Assembly: GCF_000371965.1 (NCBI RefSeq)
Contig: NZ_AQUO01000001.1
Coordinates: 1,234,001-1,298,000, forward strand
Direction of reading: 5' to 3'
DNA length: 64,000 nt
Source: Paracoccus sp. N5
GTDB lineage: Bacteria > Pseudomonadota > Alphaproteobacteria > Rhodobacterales > Rhodobacteraceae
The notes beneath the pieces are model-generated. The model was given only the letters and a program-made list of their open reading frames with translations, did not search any database and was not told the DNA's origin. The translations under genes and the position numbers were made by a program. Of the stretch, positions 8,345 to 16,283 are shown piece by piece. Numbering within the stretch: the stretch's first letter is position 1; each line of letters starts with the position of its first letter.

Positions 8345-9583
8345 TCACGCGGCGGGCTGCGCCGCGGCGAACAGGGATTTCAGGTCAAAGCCGGGATCGG
8401 CCGCCTGCTCGGGGGTGGGCGACAGCCCGGCCGTCAACAGGCGACGCGCGGCCATGTGATCGGCAGGCCGGTTGGCGGATTCCACCGCGACCAGCCGGTC
8501 GCCGCGATAGCAGAAGACCGAGAATTTCATTCCCGAGACATCGCCCCGCAGCACCTCGCGGTCGGTTCCCTGCGCAAGGCCGGCGATCTGCAGCTTGGCG
8601 CCGCCCTGGTCGCTCCAGAACCATGGCACCGCGTCATAGGCGGCGGGCTTGCCGGTCAGCACGGCCGCGAGATGCCGGGCCTGGTCCATGGCGTTCTGGA
8701 TCGACTCCAGCCGCGACGGCTGCAGGGCGAAACGCGAAGGGAACACCGCGCAATCGCCCAGCGCGAAGATGGCAGGATCGCTGGTGGCAAGGCGATCATC
8801 AACGACAATGCCATTGTCGCAATCGATCCCGGCATCCCGCGCCAGCGCGACATGCGGCTCGACCCCGATGCCGACCACGACCAGATCGGCAGGCAGAAGG
8901 ATGCCGTCCTCGAGCTCGACGGCGCTGATCTCGCCGGCTTCGGCAACCAGCCGACGGACCTTGGCCTGCAGGAAAAGCTGGCTTCCCAGCGCGACGTGAT
9001 GCGCCCGGAAGGCCTCGGCCATCGGCTGCGATATGGCCCGTCCCATCAGGCGCGGACCGGCCTCGACGATGCTGACAGCCAGGCCCCATTCGCGCGCCAC
9101 GGCAGCGAATTCCAGGCCAAGAAAGCCGCCGCCGATGACGACGGCATTCCTGCTGCGCTCAAGCCGCTCGCGGATGGCGCGGGCATCGGCGATGGTGCGG
9201 ATACTGTGCACACCACCGATTCCTTCGGTGCCCGGCAGGGCGCGGTTCGCCGCGCCGGTCGCCAGCACCAGCCTGTCATAGCCGATGTCGCTTCCATCGG
9301 CGAGGATCAGCCTACGGCCCGCCCGGTCCAGCCGCTCGGCCCGGGTGCCGATCCGCAGGTCGATGCCCTTGCTCTCGAAATGCGCGTGCTGCTGGAAGGT
9401 AAGCGCTTCGGCGCCGATGGTGCCGCTGAGAAACGCCTTGGAGAGCGGCGGGCGCTGGTAGGGCAATTCGGCCTCGTCGCCGATCAGGACCAGCTTGCCC
9501 TGGTGGCCGGCATCCCGCAGGGCGACGGCAAGCTGATAGCCAGCCTGCCCTGCACCAACGATCACGATCTCGGCGTCAGTCAT
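8345..9583 (-). CDS. FAD-dependent ferredoxin reductase of a class I P450 system
   Basis: 412 residues, the size of putidaredoxin- or rhodocoxin-type reductases. It has the N-terminal FAD site IVIVGAGQAGYQLA (GAGQAG at 10-15), the central NAD site VVIGGGFLGLEFA and the C-terminal ALGDCAVFP motif that contacts flavin. It moves electrons from NADH to the ferredoxin encoded just upstream, with an 8-base gene overlap. The order P450, ferredoxin, reductase is the usual three-component bacterial arrangement, so the partners can be assigned with some confidence. Confidence 0.9.
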   Translation of the reverse strand: MTDAEIVIVGAGQAGYQLAVALRDAGHQGKLVLIGDEAELPYQRPPLSKAFLSGTIGAEALTFQQHAHFESKGIDLRIGTRAERLDRAGRRLILADGSDIGYDRLVLATGAANRALPGTEGIGGVHSIRTIADARAIRERLERSRNAVVIGGGFLGLEFAAVAREWGLAVSIVEAGPRLMGRAISQPMAEAFRAHHVALGSQLFLQAKVRRLVAEAGEISAVELEDGILLPADLVVVGIGVEPHVALARDAGIDCDNGIVVDDRLATSDPAIFALGDCAVFPSRFALQPSRLESIQNAMDQARHLAAVLTGKPAAYDAVPWFWSDQGGAKLQIAGLAQGTDREVLRGDVSGMKFSVFCYRGDRLVAVESANRPADHMAARRLLTAGLSPTPEQAADPGFDLKSLFAAAQPAA

Positions 9584-9779
9584 CGTCGTCCTGCAGATGG
9601 ATGACCAGAGCCGGGCACAAGCGGGCCGCCTCGCGCACCGCCTCGTGCTGATCCGCGGGCGGGTTCTCGTCCAGCACGATCACCAGCCCGTCATCGTCGT
9701 TCTGCGCAAAGACCTTGGGAGCCGCGACCACGCAAAGCCCCGCGCCGATGCACTTGTCCATATCGACTGTAATTTTCAT
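9576..9779 (-). CDS. [3Fe-4S]-type ferredoxin, P450 electron donor
   Basis: 67 residues from the ATG at 9779; GAGGAGG lies about six bases upstream, whereas the ATG at 9785 abuts it. Cluster ligands are Cys10 and Cys16 in CIGAGLC and Cys55 in LCPA; alanine stands at the second cysteine position of the usual CxxCxxC, as in P450-linked [3Fe-4S] ferredoxins. The C-terminus is an acidic run (QDDDD), which may help docking to the reductase. It sits between the P450 and reductase genes and should carry electrons between them. Confidence 0.9.
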   Translation of the reverse strand: MKITVDMDKCIGAGLCVVAAPKVFAQNDDDGLVIVLDENPPADQHEAVREAARLCPALVIHLQDDDD

Positions 9780-9836
9780 CGCCATCCTCCTCATTGGCAG
9801 CCGCGGGCGCCGAAGCGCCATGGGCGTTTCCCTTCG

Positions 9837-11081
9837 TCACCAAGTGACCGGCAGCTTTTCGATACCGTAAACGAAAGCGTCATAGCGGAATTCCAACTCC
9901 TCGACCGGGACCGCGAGCTTCAGGTTCGGGAAGCGCTGGAACAGCTTGCTGAACACGATCTGCAGCTCGGCCCGGGCCAGGGCCTGGCCCAGGCATTGAT
10001 GCGAGCCGAAGCTGAAGGCCACATGATGCATCGCCTTCCGGCGAATGTCGAAACGGTCGGGATCATCGAAGGCGGCCGGGTCGCGGTTCGCGGCGCTGAT
10101 CAGCGCCAAAACCCCGTCACCCTTGCGGATCAGGGTTCCGCCGACCTCGACATCCTCCAGCGCCACCCGCGGACCGTTGTAATGCACGATGGTGTGGAAG
10201 CGCAGCATCTCCTCTACCGCGCCCACCACCAGCGACGGGTCGGCCACCAGCGCGTCCTTTTGATCGGGGTGCAGCAGCAGCGAAAGGCAGCCTAGCGCGA
10301 TCATGTTTGCCGTGGTCTCGTGCCCGCCCATCAGCAAAAGCTCGGCGGTCGCCAGCGCCTCCTCGCGGGTGATGTGGCCGGGCAGCATGTAGTTGTGCAG
10401 CATCCGGGTGATAAGATCGTCCTGCGGCTCGGTCGCCTCGAGCTTGCGGGTGATAAGCCCGTCGAGATACTCGCGCATTTCGCGCCCCGCCCGGAGCGGG
10501 ACTTCCGGATCGGCCTTCAGGTCGAGCTTCTGCAAGGCCCGTTCGTGGAAATATTCCTGATCCTCGTAGGGCACGCCCAGCATGTTCGAGATCACCGTAG
10601 TCGGCAGCGCCAGGGCGAAAACCTCGGCAAAATCGCAGCTGCCGCCCTTGGCTTCCATCTCGTCGAAAAGCCGGTCGACGAGATCGTTCAGATAAGGCTT
10701 CATCGCCTCGATGGTCTTCACCATGAACTCGCGCGAGAACATCCGGCGATGCTTTGTATGTTCGGGCGGATCCATGCGGATCAGCGTCGCGGGATGCTCG
10801 TTGCGCAGCAGCGACGCGCGCGCCGGCGCGATCATCGGATAGTTGGGCGTCGAGGGCACCGTGGAGAAGCGGTTGTCGCCAAGCACCTGCTTGACCTCGT
10901 CATGCCGGGTGACGATCCAGGCCCAGGCGCCGTCCGGCATGCGGACCTTGCTCAGCCCCGGCTTCTTGCGGATCTCGGCATATTCCGCTGGCGGCGCGAA
11001 GGGACAACGCTGCATCGGAAAGTTCGGCAGCCCGTCTTCACCGACGGAGCGCTCTGACGTGTCAATGGACGACGGGTACAT
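9837..11081 (-). CDS. Cytochrome P450 (soluble bacterial class I)
   Basis: 414 residues, with AAGGAGGAG before the ATG. Family marks are complete: haem loop FGSHQCLG (358-365) with ligand Cys363, K-helix E291-x-x-R294 in EEMLRF, I-helix GGHETT (252-257) for oxygen activation, and DPPEHTKHRR in the C-helix region. No membrane anchor, so cytoplasmic. It would insert oxygen into a C-H bond or O-dealkylate the substrate, using the ferredoxin and reductase encoded next. The general look is CYP105/CYP107-like, but the subfamily cannot be named without a search. Second gene of the operon starting at 12396. Confidence 0.92.
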   Translation of the reverse strand: MYPSSIDTSERSVGEDGLPNFPMQRCPFAPPAEYAEIRKKPGLSKVRMPDGAWAWIVTRHDEVKQVLGDNRFSTVPSTPNYPMIAPARASLLRNEHPATLIRMDPPEHTKHRRMFSREFMVKTIEAMKPYLNDLVDRLFDEMEAKGGSCDFAEVFALALPTTVISNMLGVPYEDQEYFHERALQKLDLKADPEVPLRAGREMREYLDGLITRKLEATEPQDDLITRMLHNYMLPGHITREEALATAELLLMGGHETTANMIALGCLSLLLHPDQKDALVADPSLVVGAVEEMLRFHTIVHYNGPRVALEDVEVGGTLIRKGDGVLALISAANRDPAAFDDPDRFDIRRKAMHHVAFSFGSHQCLGQALARAELQIVFSKLFQRFPNLKLAVPVEELEFRYDAFVYGIEKLPVTW

Positions 11082-11129
11082 TGCTTTCTCCTCCTTGGAT
11101 CCTGTCCACCCAGGCCCCTTATGCGGGTC

Positions 11130-11149
11130 GCTGCATCGATCGATGCAGC
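11130..11149. repeat. Perfect 20-bp palindrome between CoA-transferase and P450 genes
   Basis: Half-site GCTGCATCGA followed immediately by its reverse complement. It lies within the 130-base gap separating the second CoA-transferase from the P450. It could be a regulator binding site or a hairpin without a loop in the message. Unlike the four regulon operators. Confidence 0.45.
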
Positions 11150-11211
11150 TTGTCGTATCACCTCGCGAAGCCGGCTCCGTAGCCGGGCCACCACGTCCTT
11201 ACCGGTCCCGG

Positions 11212-12396
11212 TCAGGCCTCCTCAATCCTGCCTGCCTCGTCTTCCCTGTTCAGCACGATGCCGAATTCGGCCAGAACCTCTTCGGTATGCTCCCCCAGGA
11301 CCGGCGGGCGCGAGACCTTTTTCAGCGGCGTTTCCGAAAGTTTCAGCGGATTGGCCAGCAGCTTGAAGCGGCCTGCCCGCGGATGGTCCAGTTCGACCAC
11401 AAGGTCGCGCTGAATGCGCGGATCCGCGAAAACCTCGTCGAAGGTCGCCACCGGCGCAAACATGGTTCCGGCTTCCAGAAGCACCTTGTTCCAATGCGCC
11501 ATCGGCTTTTTGGCAAAGGCTCGCGCCAGCCCGGCATCAACGATCTCGCGATGGGCCAGACGCCCCTCCTTGGTCGCAAGGCGCTCATCCGCCAGCAGAT
11601 CGTCAGCCCCCACCGCCCCCGCCAACGCCCGCCAGAACTTGTCGGTATGGGCGATGATCATGACGTGACGTTTATCAGAGGTCTCATAGGTATTATAGGG
11701 CACGATCTGCCAATGCGCATTGCCCATGCGGGCCGGCGTATCGCCCGTCGCGAAGTAATAGGAATCGCGCGGGATCATGCTGTAGATGGTGGCGTCCATC
11801 ATCGACAGGTCAATGCGCTGGCCCTTGCCGGTCTTCTGCCGGGCGTTCAGGGCGGCCATGACGCCGATGGTCGAAAGCAGCGGCGTGATCAGGTCGCAAT
11901 AGGGCATGCCGGTCTTCAGCGGGCCGGTCTTTTCGTCGCCGGTCAATTGCATCAGGCCAGACAACGCCTGGATCACCGGATCCATGCCCGGACGGGTGCT
12001 GTCGTCGCCTTCGCTGCCGAAGGCGGTGGTCTGGCAATAGATCAGCCCGGGGTTCTCGGCGCTGAGTTCCTCATAGGTGATCCCCAGCTTCTCGGCGATG
12101 CCCGGACGGAAGTTCACCGCGACGATGTCGACATGCTTCGCCAGCTCGCGGGCCGCGCGCTTGCCTTCGTCGGTATTCAGATCAAGGACGACGCTGCGCT
12201 TGTTGCGGTTCATCGTCAGGAAATAGGCAGCATCGTCGCCCAGGAACGTCTCGCCGGTCTTGCGGAACGTGTCGCCCTGCGGCGGCTCGACCTTGATCAC
12301 GTCCGCCCCGAAATCCGCAAGAAGCATGGTCCCCATCGGACCGTTCATCATCTGCGTGAAGTCCAGCACGCGGATTCCATCCAAAGCACCGGTCAT
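11212..12396 (-). CDS. Family III CoA-transferase (CaiB/BaiF type), second copy
   Basis: 394 residues from the ATG at 12396, chosen for the AAGGAGG-type site just upstream and the family opening LDGIRVLDFTQMMNGPMG. It shows ADFGADVIKVEPPQGD, MNRNKRSVVLDL and the catalytic Asp168 in MPYCDLITPLLS, then TGKGQRIDLSMMDATIY. First gene of the leftward operon CoA-transferase, P450, ferredoxin, reductase, ALDH, GMC. It is clearly a paralogue of the CoA-transferase at 2878 rather than a recent copy, as the two differ widely outside motifs. Two CoA-transferases suggest that two acids in the pathway, or an acid and its donor, are handled as thioesters. Confidence 0.88.
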   Translation of the reverse strand: MTGALDGIRVLDFTQMMNGPMGTMLLADFGADVIKVEPPQGDTFRKTGETFLGDDAAYFLTMNRNKRSVVLDLNTDEGKRAARELAKHVDIVAVNFRPGIAEKLGITYEELSAENPGLIYCQTTAFGSEGDDSTRPGMDPVIQALSGLMQLTGDEKTGPLKTGMPYCDLITPLLSTIGVMAALNARQKTGKGQRIDLSMMDATIYSMIPRDSYYFATGDTPARMGNAHWQIVPYNTYETSDKRHVMIIAHTDKFWRALAGAVGADDLLADERLATKEGRLAHREIVDAGLARAFAKKPMAHWNKVLLEAGTMFAPVATFDEVFADPRIQRDLVVELDHPRAGRFKLLANPLKLSETPLKKVSRPPVLGEHTEEVLAEFGIVLNREDEAGRIEEA

Positions 12397-12437
12397 GACG
12401 CCTCCTTCTTTCCCGCCTCCGGTATCGACCGAATGGC

Positions 12438-12456
12438 ACATTGGCTCAACCTTTGA
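12438..12456. promoter_or_regulatory. Operator B of the catabolic regulon
   Basis: ACATTGG-CTCAA-CCTTTGA matches the consensus TCAATGG-N5-CCATTGA in 11 of 14 arm positions. It lies between the divergent CoA-transferase/P450 operon and the dienelactone hydrolase gene, overlapping the -35 of the rightward promoter and lying just downstream of the leftward -10. Confidence 0.62.
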
Positions 12457-12487
12457 CTTTTATCCTTAACTGCTGGATAGAAGTCAA
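12453..12487. promoter_or_regulatory. Overlapping divergent promoters, P450 operon and dienelactone hydrolase
   Basis: Leftward: -35 TTGACT (12487-12482), 17 bp, -10 GATAAA (12464-12459). Rightward: -35 TTGACT (12453-12458), 17 bp, -10 GATAGA (12476-12481). This repeats the face-to-face layout seen at 4051-4079, supporting common control of both regions. Confidence 0.5.
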
Positions 12488-12521
12488 GCAGAAATAGACA
12501 GGACTTTCGGAAAGGTGCCCT

Positions 12522-13217
12522 ATGAACAAAACCCCCGGCTTTATCGACGTCGCCGCAAGCGATGGCCATGTCCTTTCGGCCTGGTGCGCCGGTCCGCCCG
12601 CAGCCACCCGCTCGCTGGTTGTGGTGCAGGAAATTTTCGGCGTGAATCACTACATCCGCTCGGTGTGCCACAAGCTGGCCGATCTGGGCTATCGCGTCGT
12701 GGCCCCTGCCCTTTTCGACCGGGTCAGCCGCGGCTATGAGCGCGGCTACAGCCGCGAGGAGGCGCAGGAGGGCATGGCGATCCGGCGCCAGCTCGACGAG
12801 GCCCTGGCGCTCGACGACATTCTGGCGGCGGCGGCGCTGCTGCCTGGACGCAAGGGAATCATCGGCTTCTGCATGGGCGGCACGCTGTGCTGGCAGGCCG
12901 CCTCGCGCAGCACGGCTTTCGATGCCGCGGTCGGCTGGTACGGCACCGGGATCGCCGCCGACCTGGACGCCCGGCTGAACTGCCCCGTGCAGTTGCACTA
13001 TGGCGACAAGGATCACGCCATCCCGCTGGAGGACGCCCTGAAGGTGCGGGACGCCCGGCCGGATGTCGAGGTCTTCATCTATGACGCCGGGCATGGCTTC
13101 GGCTGCACCGAGCGGGCCAGCCATGTCGAGCCGGCCGCCACGCTGGCATGGCAGCGCAGCCTGGCCTTTTTCGACCGTCACCTGGACAGGAAGCCGCCGG
13201 CCGGGTCGGACAGATAG
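12522..13217 (+). CDS. Dienelactone hydrolase family protein
   Basis: 231 residues, an alpha/beta hydrolase of dienelactone-hydrolase size. The nucleophile elbow is GFCMGG with Cys117, as in true dienelactone hydrolases, which use cysteine instead of serine. Glu37 in QEIFG, the acid in HYGDKDHAIP and the histidine in YDAGHGFG complete the expected active site. RBS GGAAAGG precedes the ATG. It is divergent from the P450 operon and shares operator B. Such enzymes open lactones formed after ring cleavage of aromatics; the true substrate here is unknown because no catechol branch is present in the window. Confidence 0.87.
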   Translation: MNKTPGFIDVAASDGHVLSAWCAGPPAATRSLVVVQEIFGVNHYIRSVCHKLADLGYRVVAPALFDRVSRGYERGYSREEAQEGMAIRRQLDEALALDDILAAAALLPGRKGIIGFCMGGTLCWQAASRSTAFDAAVGWYGTGIAADLDARLNCPVQLHYGDKDHAIPLEDALKVRDARPDVEVFIYDAGHGFGCTERASHVEPAATLAWQRSLAFFDRHLDRKPPAGSDR

Positions 13218-13222
13218 AAACA

Positions 13223-13248
13223 GGCGCGGCGGGTTTCCCTGCCGCGCC
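13223..13248. terminator. Bidirectional terminator between convergent genes
   Basis: GGCGCGGCGGG pairs with CCTGCCGCGCC (one G-T wobble) around a 4-base loop. It sits in the 57-base gap between the converging dienelactone hydrolase and FAD monooxygenase genes. There is no long T run, but A-rich bases lie on the left side, which would read as T in the leftward message. Confidence 0.6.
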
Positions 13249-13274
13249 CGAAAGAGGCCGGTCCGATACCGCGC

Positions 13275-14921
13275 TCAGGCCGCGCTGCAGATGCCCAGCG
13301 CCTGGCCGTCGGCAATGCCGCGCACGGCGTCGATGATCTCGCCCGGCCGCGCCGGGGCGGCGTCGTCGCGCCAGACCACCTGGCCATCCGGCCGCACCAG
13401 GACGAGCCGGCGCTCGTAAAGCGCCGCGGCTTCGGCATTGTCGATGGTGACGACCCGGAACGGCACCCCGCGCGAGGCCGCTTCGGCGGCAAGCCCGTCG
13501 CCCGAGGGCGCATCCCCGCCAAAGCGCAACAGGACGAACTCCTTGCCGAACAGGTCGAGAATCGACTTGCCGGGCTCAAGCCAGACATGTGGCGCCCGCG
13601 AGCCGGGCCGCGCGGTCGGAGTATAGGTCTGCACGGTATCCTCGGGACGGGGCGTGCCGTCGGGAATGACGATGGGCGAGCCCTCGAACACATAACCAAG
13701 ATGGATGCCGATAGAGAACCATTCCCGCTTCATCAGTTCGGTATAGGCCTCGCCGAACTCGCGGCGCTTCTGCTCCGCTTCGGGCGTATCGGCGAACATC
13801 TCGGGCCCCGGGGAAACCACCCGCGGCGACAGCATGCGCTTCAGGTTGCCGGTCGCCTCGGAGACGTTGCGGATCGCCACCGGCCGCATCTCGGTCTCGT
13901 ATGAGCCCAGCAGGTTCGGCCCGCCCCAGCCCTCGATCGTGGCGGCAAGCTTCCACGACAGGTTCACCGCGTCCTGGATGCCGGTGTTCATCCCGAAGCC
14001 GCCGGTGGGCGAGGTCAGATGCGCCGCGTCCCCGGCCAGGAAAACCCGCTTGGTGCCATAGCTGTCCGCGACCAGCTGGCGGCGGACCCAAGGCAGCAAG
14101 GAAAGGATCTCGAAATCGAATTCCTTGCCGACCGCGCGGATGATGGCAGCCCGCATGACCTCCTCGGAATGGGTCTGCATCCTGTCGTCGCCCACCAGCG
14201 AGAAGCGCCACTGGTCGCGGCCGTTGATGGCAACAAGCGTGGCCCAGGTCCCTTCCGGCCCGATGAAGATATAGCGATAGGCCGGGCGCAGATCGTGAAG
14301 CCCTTCGAGGTTCTCGGCGCGGAACACCACGTTGGTGGTATAGGTCAGCGTCGGCTCGCCCGCCATGGCGATGCCCAGCGCCTGACGGACGCTGCTGGCG
14401 CCGCCATCGGTGCCGACCAGATATTGCGAGCGGATCTCGAAGGTCTCGCCGCTTTCCAGGTCGCGCAGCGTGCTGAGAACGCCGTCCTCATCCTCAACGA
14501 AGCTGACCAGTTCGGTCCGGTAGCGCAGCGAGACATGCGGATACTGGCTTGCAAAACGGCGCAGCACCGGGTCGAAGAAATTCTGCGGGCAACGTTCGCG
14601 CTTCTGCGGGCTTTGCGGCGGGCACGCCTCGTCTTGCGGGGCCGGGAAGACCTCGCGTCCGAATTCATATCCGGTCAGCGACGTCACCCAGGCGCAGTCC
14701 TGCGGATAAGCGCGGTTGTAGCCGGCGCTTTCGACCCAGGGCACGATGCCCCAGCGGCGGCAGAACTCCATGGTGCGGATGCCGATCATGTCCATTTTCG
14801 GCTGCAGGATCTGGCCGTCGCTCCGCTCGACCAGCGTGCAGGCGGTGCCGCGAAAGCCCAGGTCTCCGGCCAGCGCCAAGCCGATCGGGCCAGCGCCGAC
14901 GATCAAAACAGGAGTATCCAT
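13275..14921 (-). CDS. FAD-dependent aromatic monooxygenase (PHBH/MhpA family)
   Basis: 548 residues, the size of class A flavin hydroxylases with a C-terminal thioredoxin-like domain (MhpA, TfdB, PheA). FAD binding is shown by VLIVGAGPIGLALAGDLG at the N-terminus (GAGPIG at 9-14), a YLVGTDGGASSVRQ motif in the middle, and FLAGDAAHLTSPTGGFGMN (GD motif). It hydroxylates a phenolic ring with NAD(P)H and oxygen. It follows the gentisate-dioxygenase-like gene by 76 bases holding two hairpins, so the pair probably makes and then opens a hydroquinone-type ring such as gentisate. Low or different expression relative to the dioxygenase is suggested by those hairpins. Confidence 0.88.
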   Translation of the reverse strand: MDTPVLIVGAGPIGLALAGDLGFRGTACTLVERSDGQILQPKMDMIGIRTMEFCRRWGIVPWVESAGYNRAYPQDCAWVTSLTGYEFGREVFPAPQDEACPPQSPQKRERCPQNFFDPVLRRFASQYPHVSLRYRTELVSFVEDEDGVLSTLRDLESGETFEIRSQYLVGTDGGASSVRQALGIAMAGEPTLTYTTNVVFRAENLEGLHDLRPAYRYIFIGPEGTWATLVAINGRDQWRFSLVGDDRMQTHSEEVMRAAIIRAVGKEFDFEILSLLPWVRRQLVADSYGTKRVFLAGDAAHLTSPTGGFGMNTGIQDAVNLSWKLAATIEGWGGPNLLGSYETEMRPVAIRNVSEATGNLKRMLSPRVVSPGPEMFADTPEAEQKRREFGEAYTELMKREWFSIGIHLGYVFEGSPIVIPDGTPRPEDTVQTYTPTARPGSRAPHVWLEPGKSILDLFGKEFVLLRFGGDAPSGDGLAAEAASRGVPFRVVTIDNAEAAALYERRLVLVRPDGQVVWRDDAAPARPGEIIDAVRGIADGQALGICSAA

Positions 14922-14943
14922 ACTTATCTTCCCTGAATGGTGG

Positions 14944-14983
14944 CAGGCGCAGCGCGCGCCTGGTGACTGCGGGCAAGGCCCGC
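14944..14983. terminator. Two tandem hairpins between dioxygenase and monooxygenase genes
   Basis: CAGGCGC/GCGCCTG with a 5-base loop (14944-14962), then GCGGGC/GCCCGC with a 3-base loop (14969-14983). Neither has a T tract. They fill the gap between two co-directed genes and may act as partial attenuators or RNA-stability elements. Confidence 0.5.
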
Positions 14984-14997
14984 GACGAGGTTCCGCG

Positions 14998-16038
14998 TCA
15001 GGCCGGCTGCTCGCGATAGAAGCCGAGCTTTTCGAGGGCGGGGATATCGTTCACCTGGAACAGCACTGCTTCACTTTCTCCGGTATTGAGATGCTCGTGC
15101 ACGGCCCAGGGCGGCAAAGCCAGGAAATCGCCTTTGGCCCAGTCGAAGCGCTGGCCGTCGATGATCGTCGCCCCATCGCCGCGGACGACGTAATAGACGG
15201 CGCTGCCAGTGTGGCGATGCGCGCGCGTATGGGTACCCGGGCGCAGCATCTGCAGCCGCGTGCCGATGGTCGGCAGGGCCGGCTCGCCGGTCAGCGGGTT
15301 CTGGTATTCCAGGATCACGTCGTCAAAGGGATCCGGGTCGAGGCCCGCGGCCTGCCGCAGCGCCTCTTCCGACATGGCGCGGGTATAGGCGAGCAGCGGG
15401 CTGTATTTCTTCGGCTCGGGCCGGCGAAGCGGGCGCATCAGACCGCTGCCATAGCGGCGGTAGGATTCGTCAGGGATCACATTCGGCGTCTGCCGCGCGG
15501 ATTCGAAATCCTCGAAGAACACAGCATGGCAGGACCGCACCAGCGAGATGTCCAGGACATCGATCCAGACCATGGGCTCGCTGCCCTTGTGCTCATGATC
15601 GTGCCAAGTCCAGTTCGGGGTCAGCACAAGGTCGCCCTCGTTGATCTGGTACATCTCGCCGTCGACGGTGGTATCGGCCCCCTCGCCCTGCATGATGAAG
15701 CGTAGCGCCGAGGCCATGTGGCGATGCGCCGTGGCAATTTCACCGGGCAGGATATACTGGATCGACACCCAGAAGGTCGGCGTCGTCCCATAGGACAGAC
15801 CCGGATTGCTGAGTTGCAGGGTCCGGCGCACACCGCCCGCCTGAAGCTTCAACCGCGCGCCGATCTGTTCCAGCTGCTCGGCAATATCCTTCGCCTTCCA
15901 CAAGACCGGCACCATGGAGGAATTCGGCTCCTTGGTGAACAGCGGCCGGTCAGGCGAGCTGACCCGGAAATTATACTTTTCAAGTTCGGCAATCAGGGCC
16001 TGCCGTTCATCGGCATCAACCATCTGCACTTCAGCCAT
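14998..16038 (-). CDS. Gentisate 1,2-dioxygenase-type ring-cleaving cupin dioxygenase
   Basis: 346 residues, a double cupin of the size of gentisate 1,2-dioxygenases, with GGGAGGACTGG before the ATG. The first cupin carries the Fe(II) ligands His105, His107 (ATAHRHM) and His146 (NWTWHDHEHKG). The second cupin also keeps an HRH...H pattern (THTRAHRHTGSA, then LPPWAVHEHLN). The family cleaves gentisate, salicylate or 1-hydroxy-2-naphthoate between the carboxyl- and hydroxyl-bearing carbons, giving maleylpyruvate from gentisate. Gentisate is favoured by the hydroxylase encoded next and the FAH-family gene. No maleylpyruvate isomerase is visible in the window. Its promoter carries two regulon operators. 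Confidence 0.82.
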   Translation of the reverse strand: MAEVQMVDADERQALIAELEKYNFRVSSPDRPLFTKEPNSSMVPVLWKAKDIAEQLEQIGARLKLQAGGVRRTLQLSNPGLSYGTTPTFWVSIQYILPGEIATAHRHMASALRFIMQGEGADTTVDGEMYQINEGDLVLTPNWTWHDHEHKGSEPMVWIDVLDISLVRSCHAVFFEDFESARQTPNVIPDESYRRYGSGLMRPLRRPEPKKYSPLLAYTRAMSEEALRQAAGLDPDPFDDVILEYQNPLTGEPALPTIGTRLQMLRPGTHTRAHRHTGSAVYYVVRGDGATIIDGQRFDWAKGDFLALPPWAVHEHLNTGESEAVLFQVNDIPALEKLGFYREQPA

Positions 16039-16154
16039 CCAGTCCTCCCTTCAATCTCAGACGGGTTGATGGCCTTCCGGATGGGCCGTCAGCCCGATCC
16101 GGCCCAGGATAACCCATGCCATCGAAGCCATCATGCGTCGGCAAGAAGTATTTG

Positions 16155-16173
16155 TCAATGGATCAACCATTAA
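16155..16173. promoter_or_regulatory. Operator C of the catabolic regulon
   Basis: TCAATGG-ATCAA-CCATTAA, the best left arm of the four sites. It begins directly after the predicted -10 of the dioxygenase promoter, so it would cover the transcription start. Centre-to-centre distance to operator D is 84 bp, about eight helical turns. Confidence 0.72.
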
Positions 16174-16201
16174 ATTATAACGCGCCTCAACTTCTGCACA
16201 A
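16174..16201 (-). promoter_or_regulatory. Promoter of the dioxygenase-monooxygenase operon
   Basis: -10 TATAAT (16179-16174), a perfect match, with -35 TTGTGC (16201-16196) 16 bp upstream. The 5' leader would be about 130 bases. Confidence 0.55.
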
Positions 16202-16238
16202 GACACGACGGAGAACATGTCGCAAAACAAAGAGTTTT

Positions 16239-16257
16239 TCAAAGGTTCAACCATTGA
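16239..16257. promoter_or_regulatory. Operator D of the catabolic regulon
   Basis: TCAAAGG-TTCAA-CCATTGA, upstream of the dioxygenase promoter and only about 26 bases from the IS5 remnant. An upstream copy in helical phase with operator C would allow a DNA loop. Confidence 0.68.
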
Positions 16258-16283
16258 CGAGAAATGTACGACGGAATATCTAG

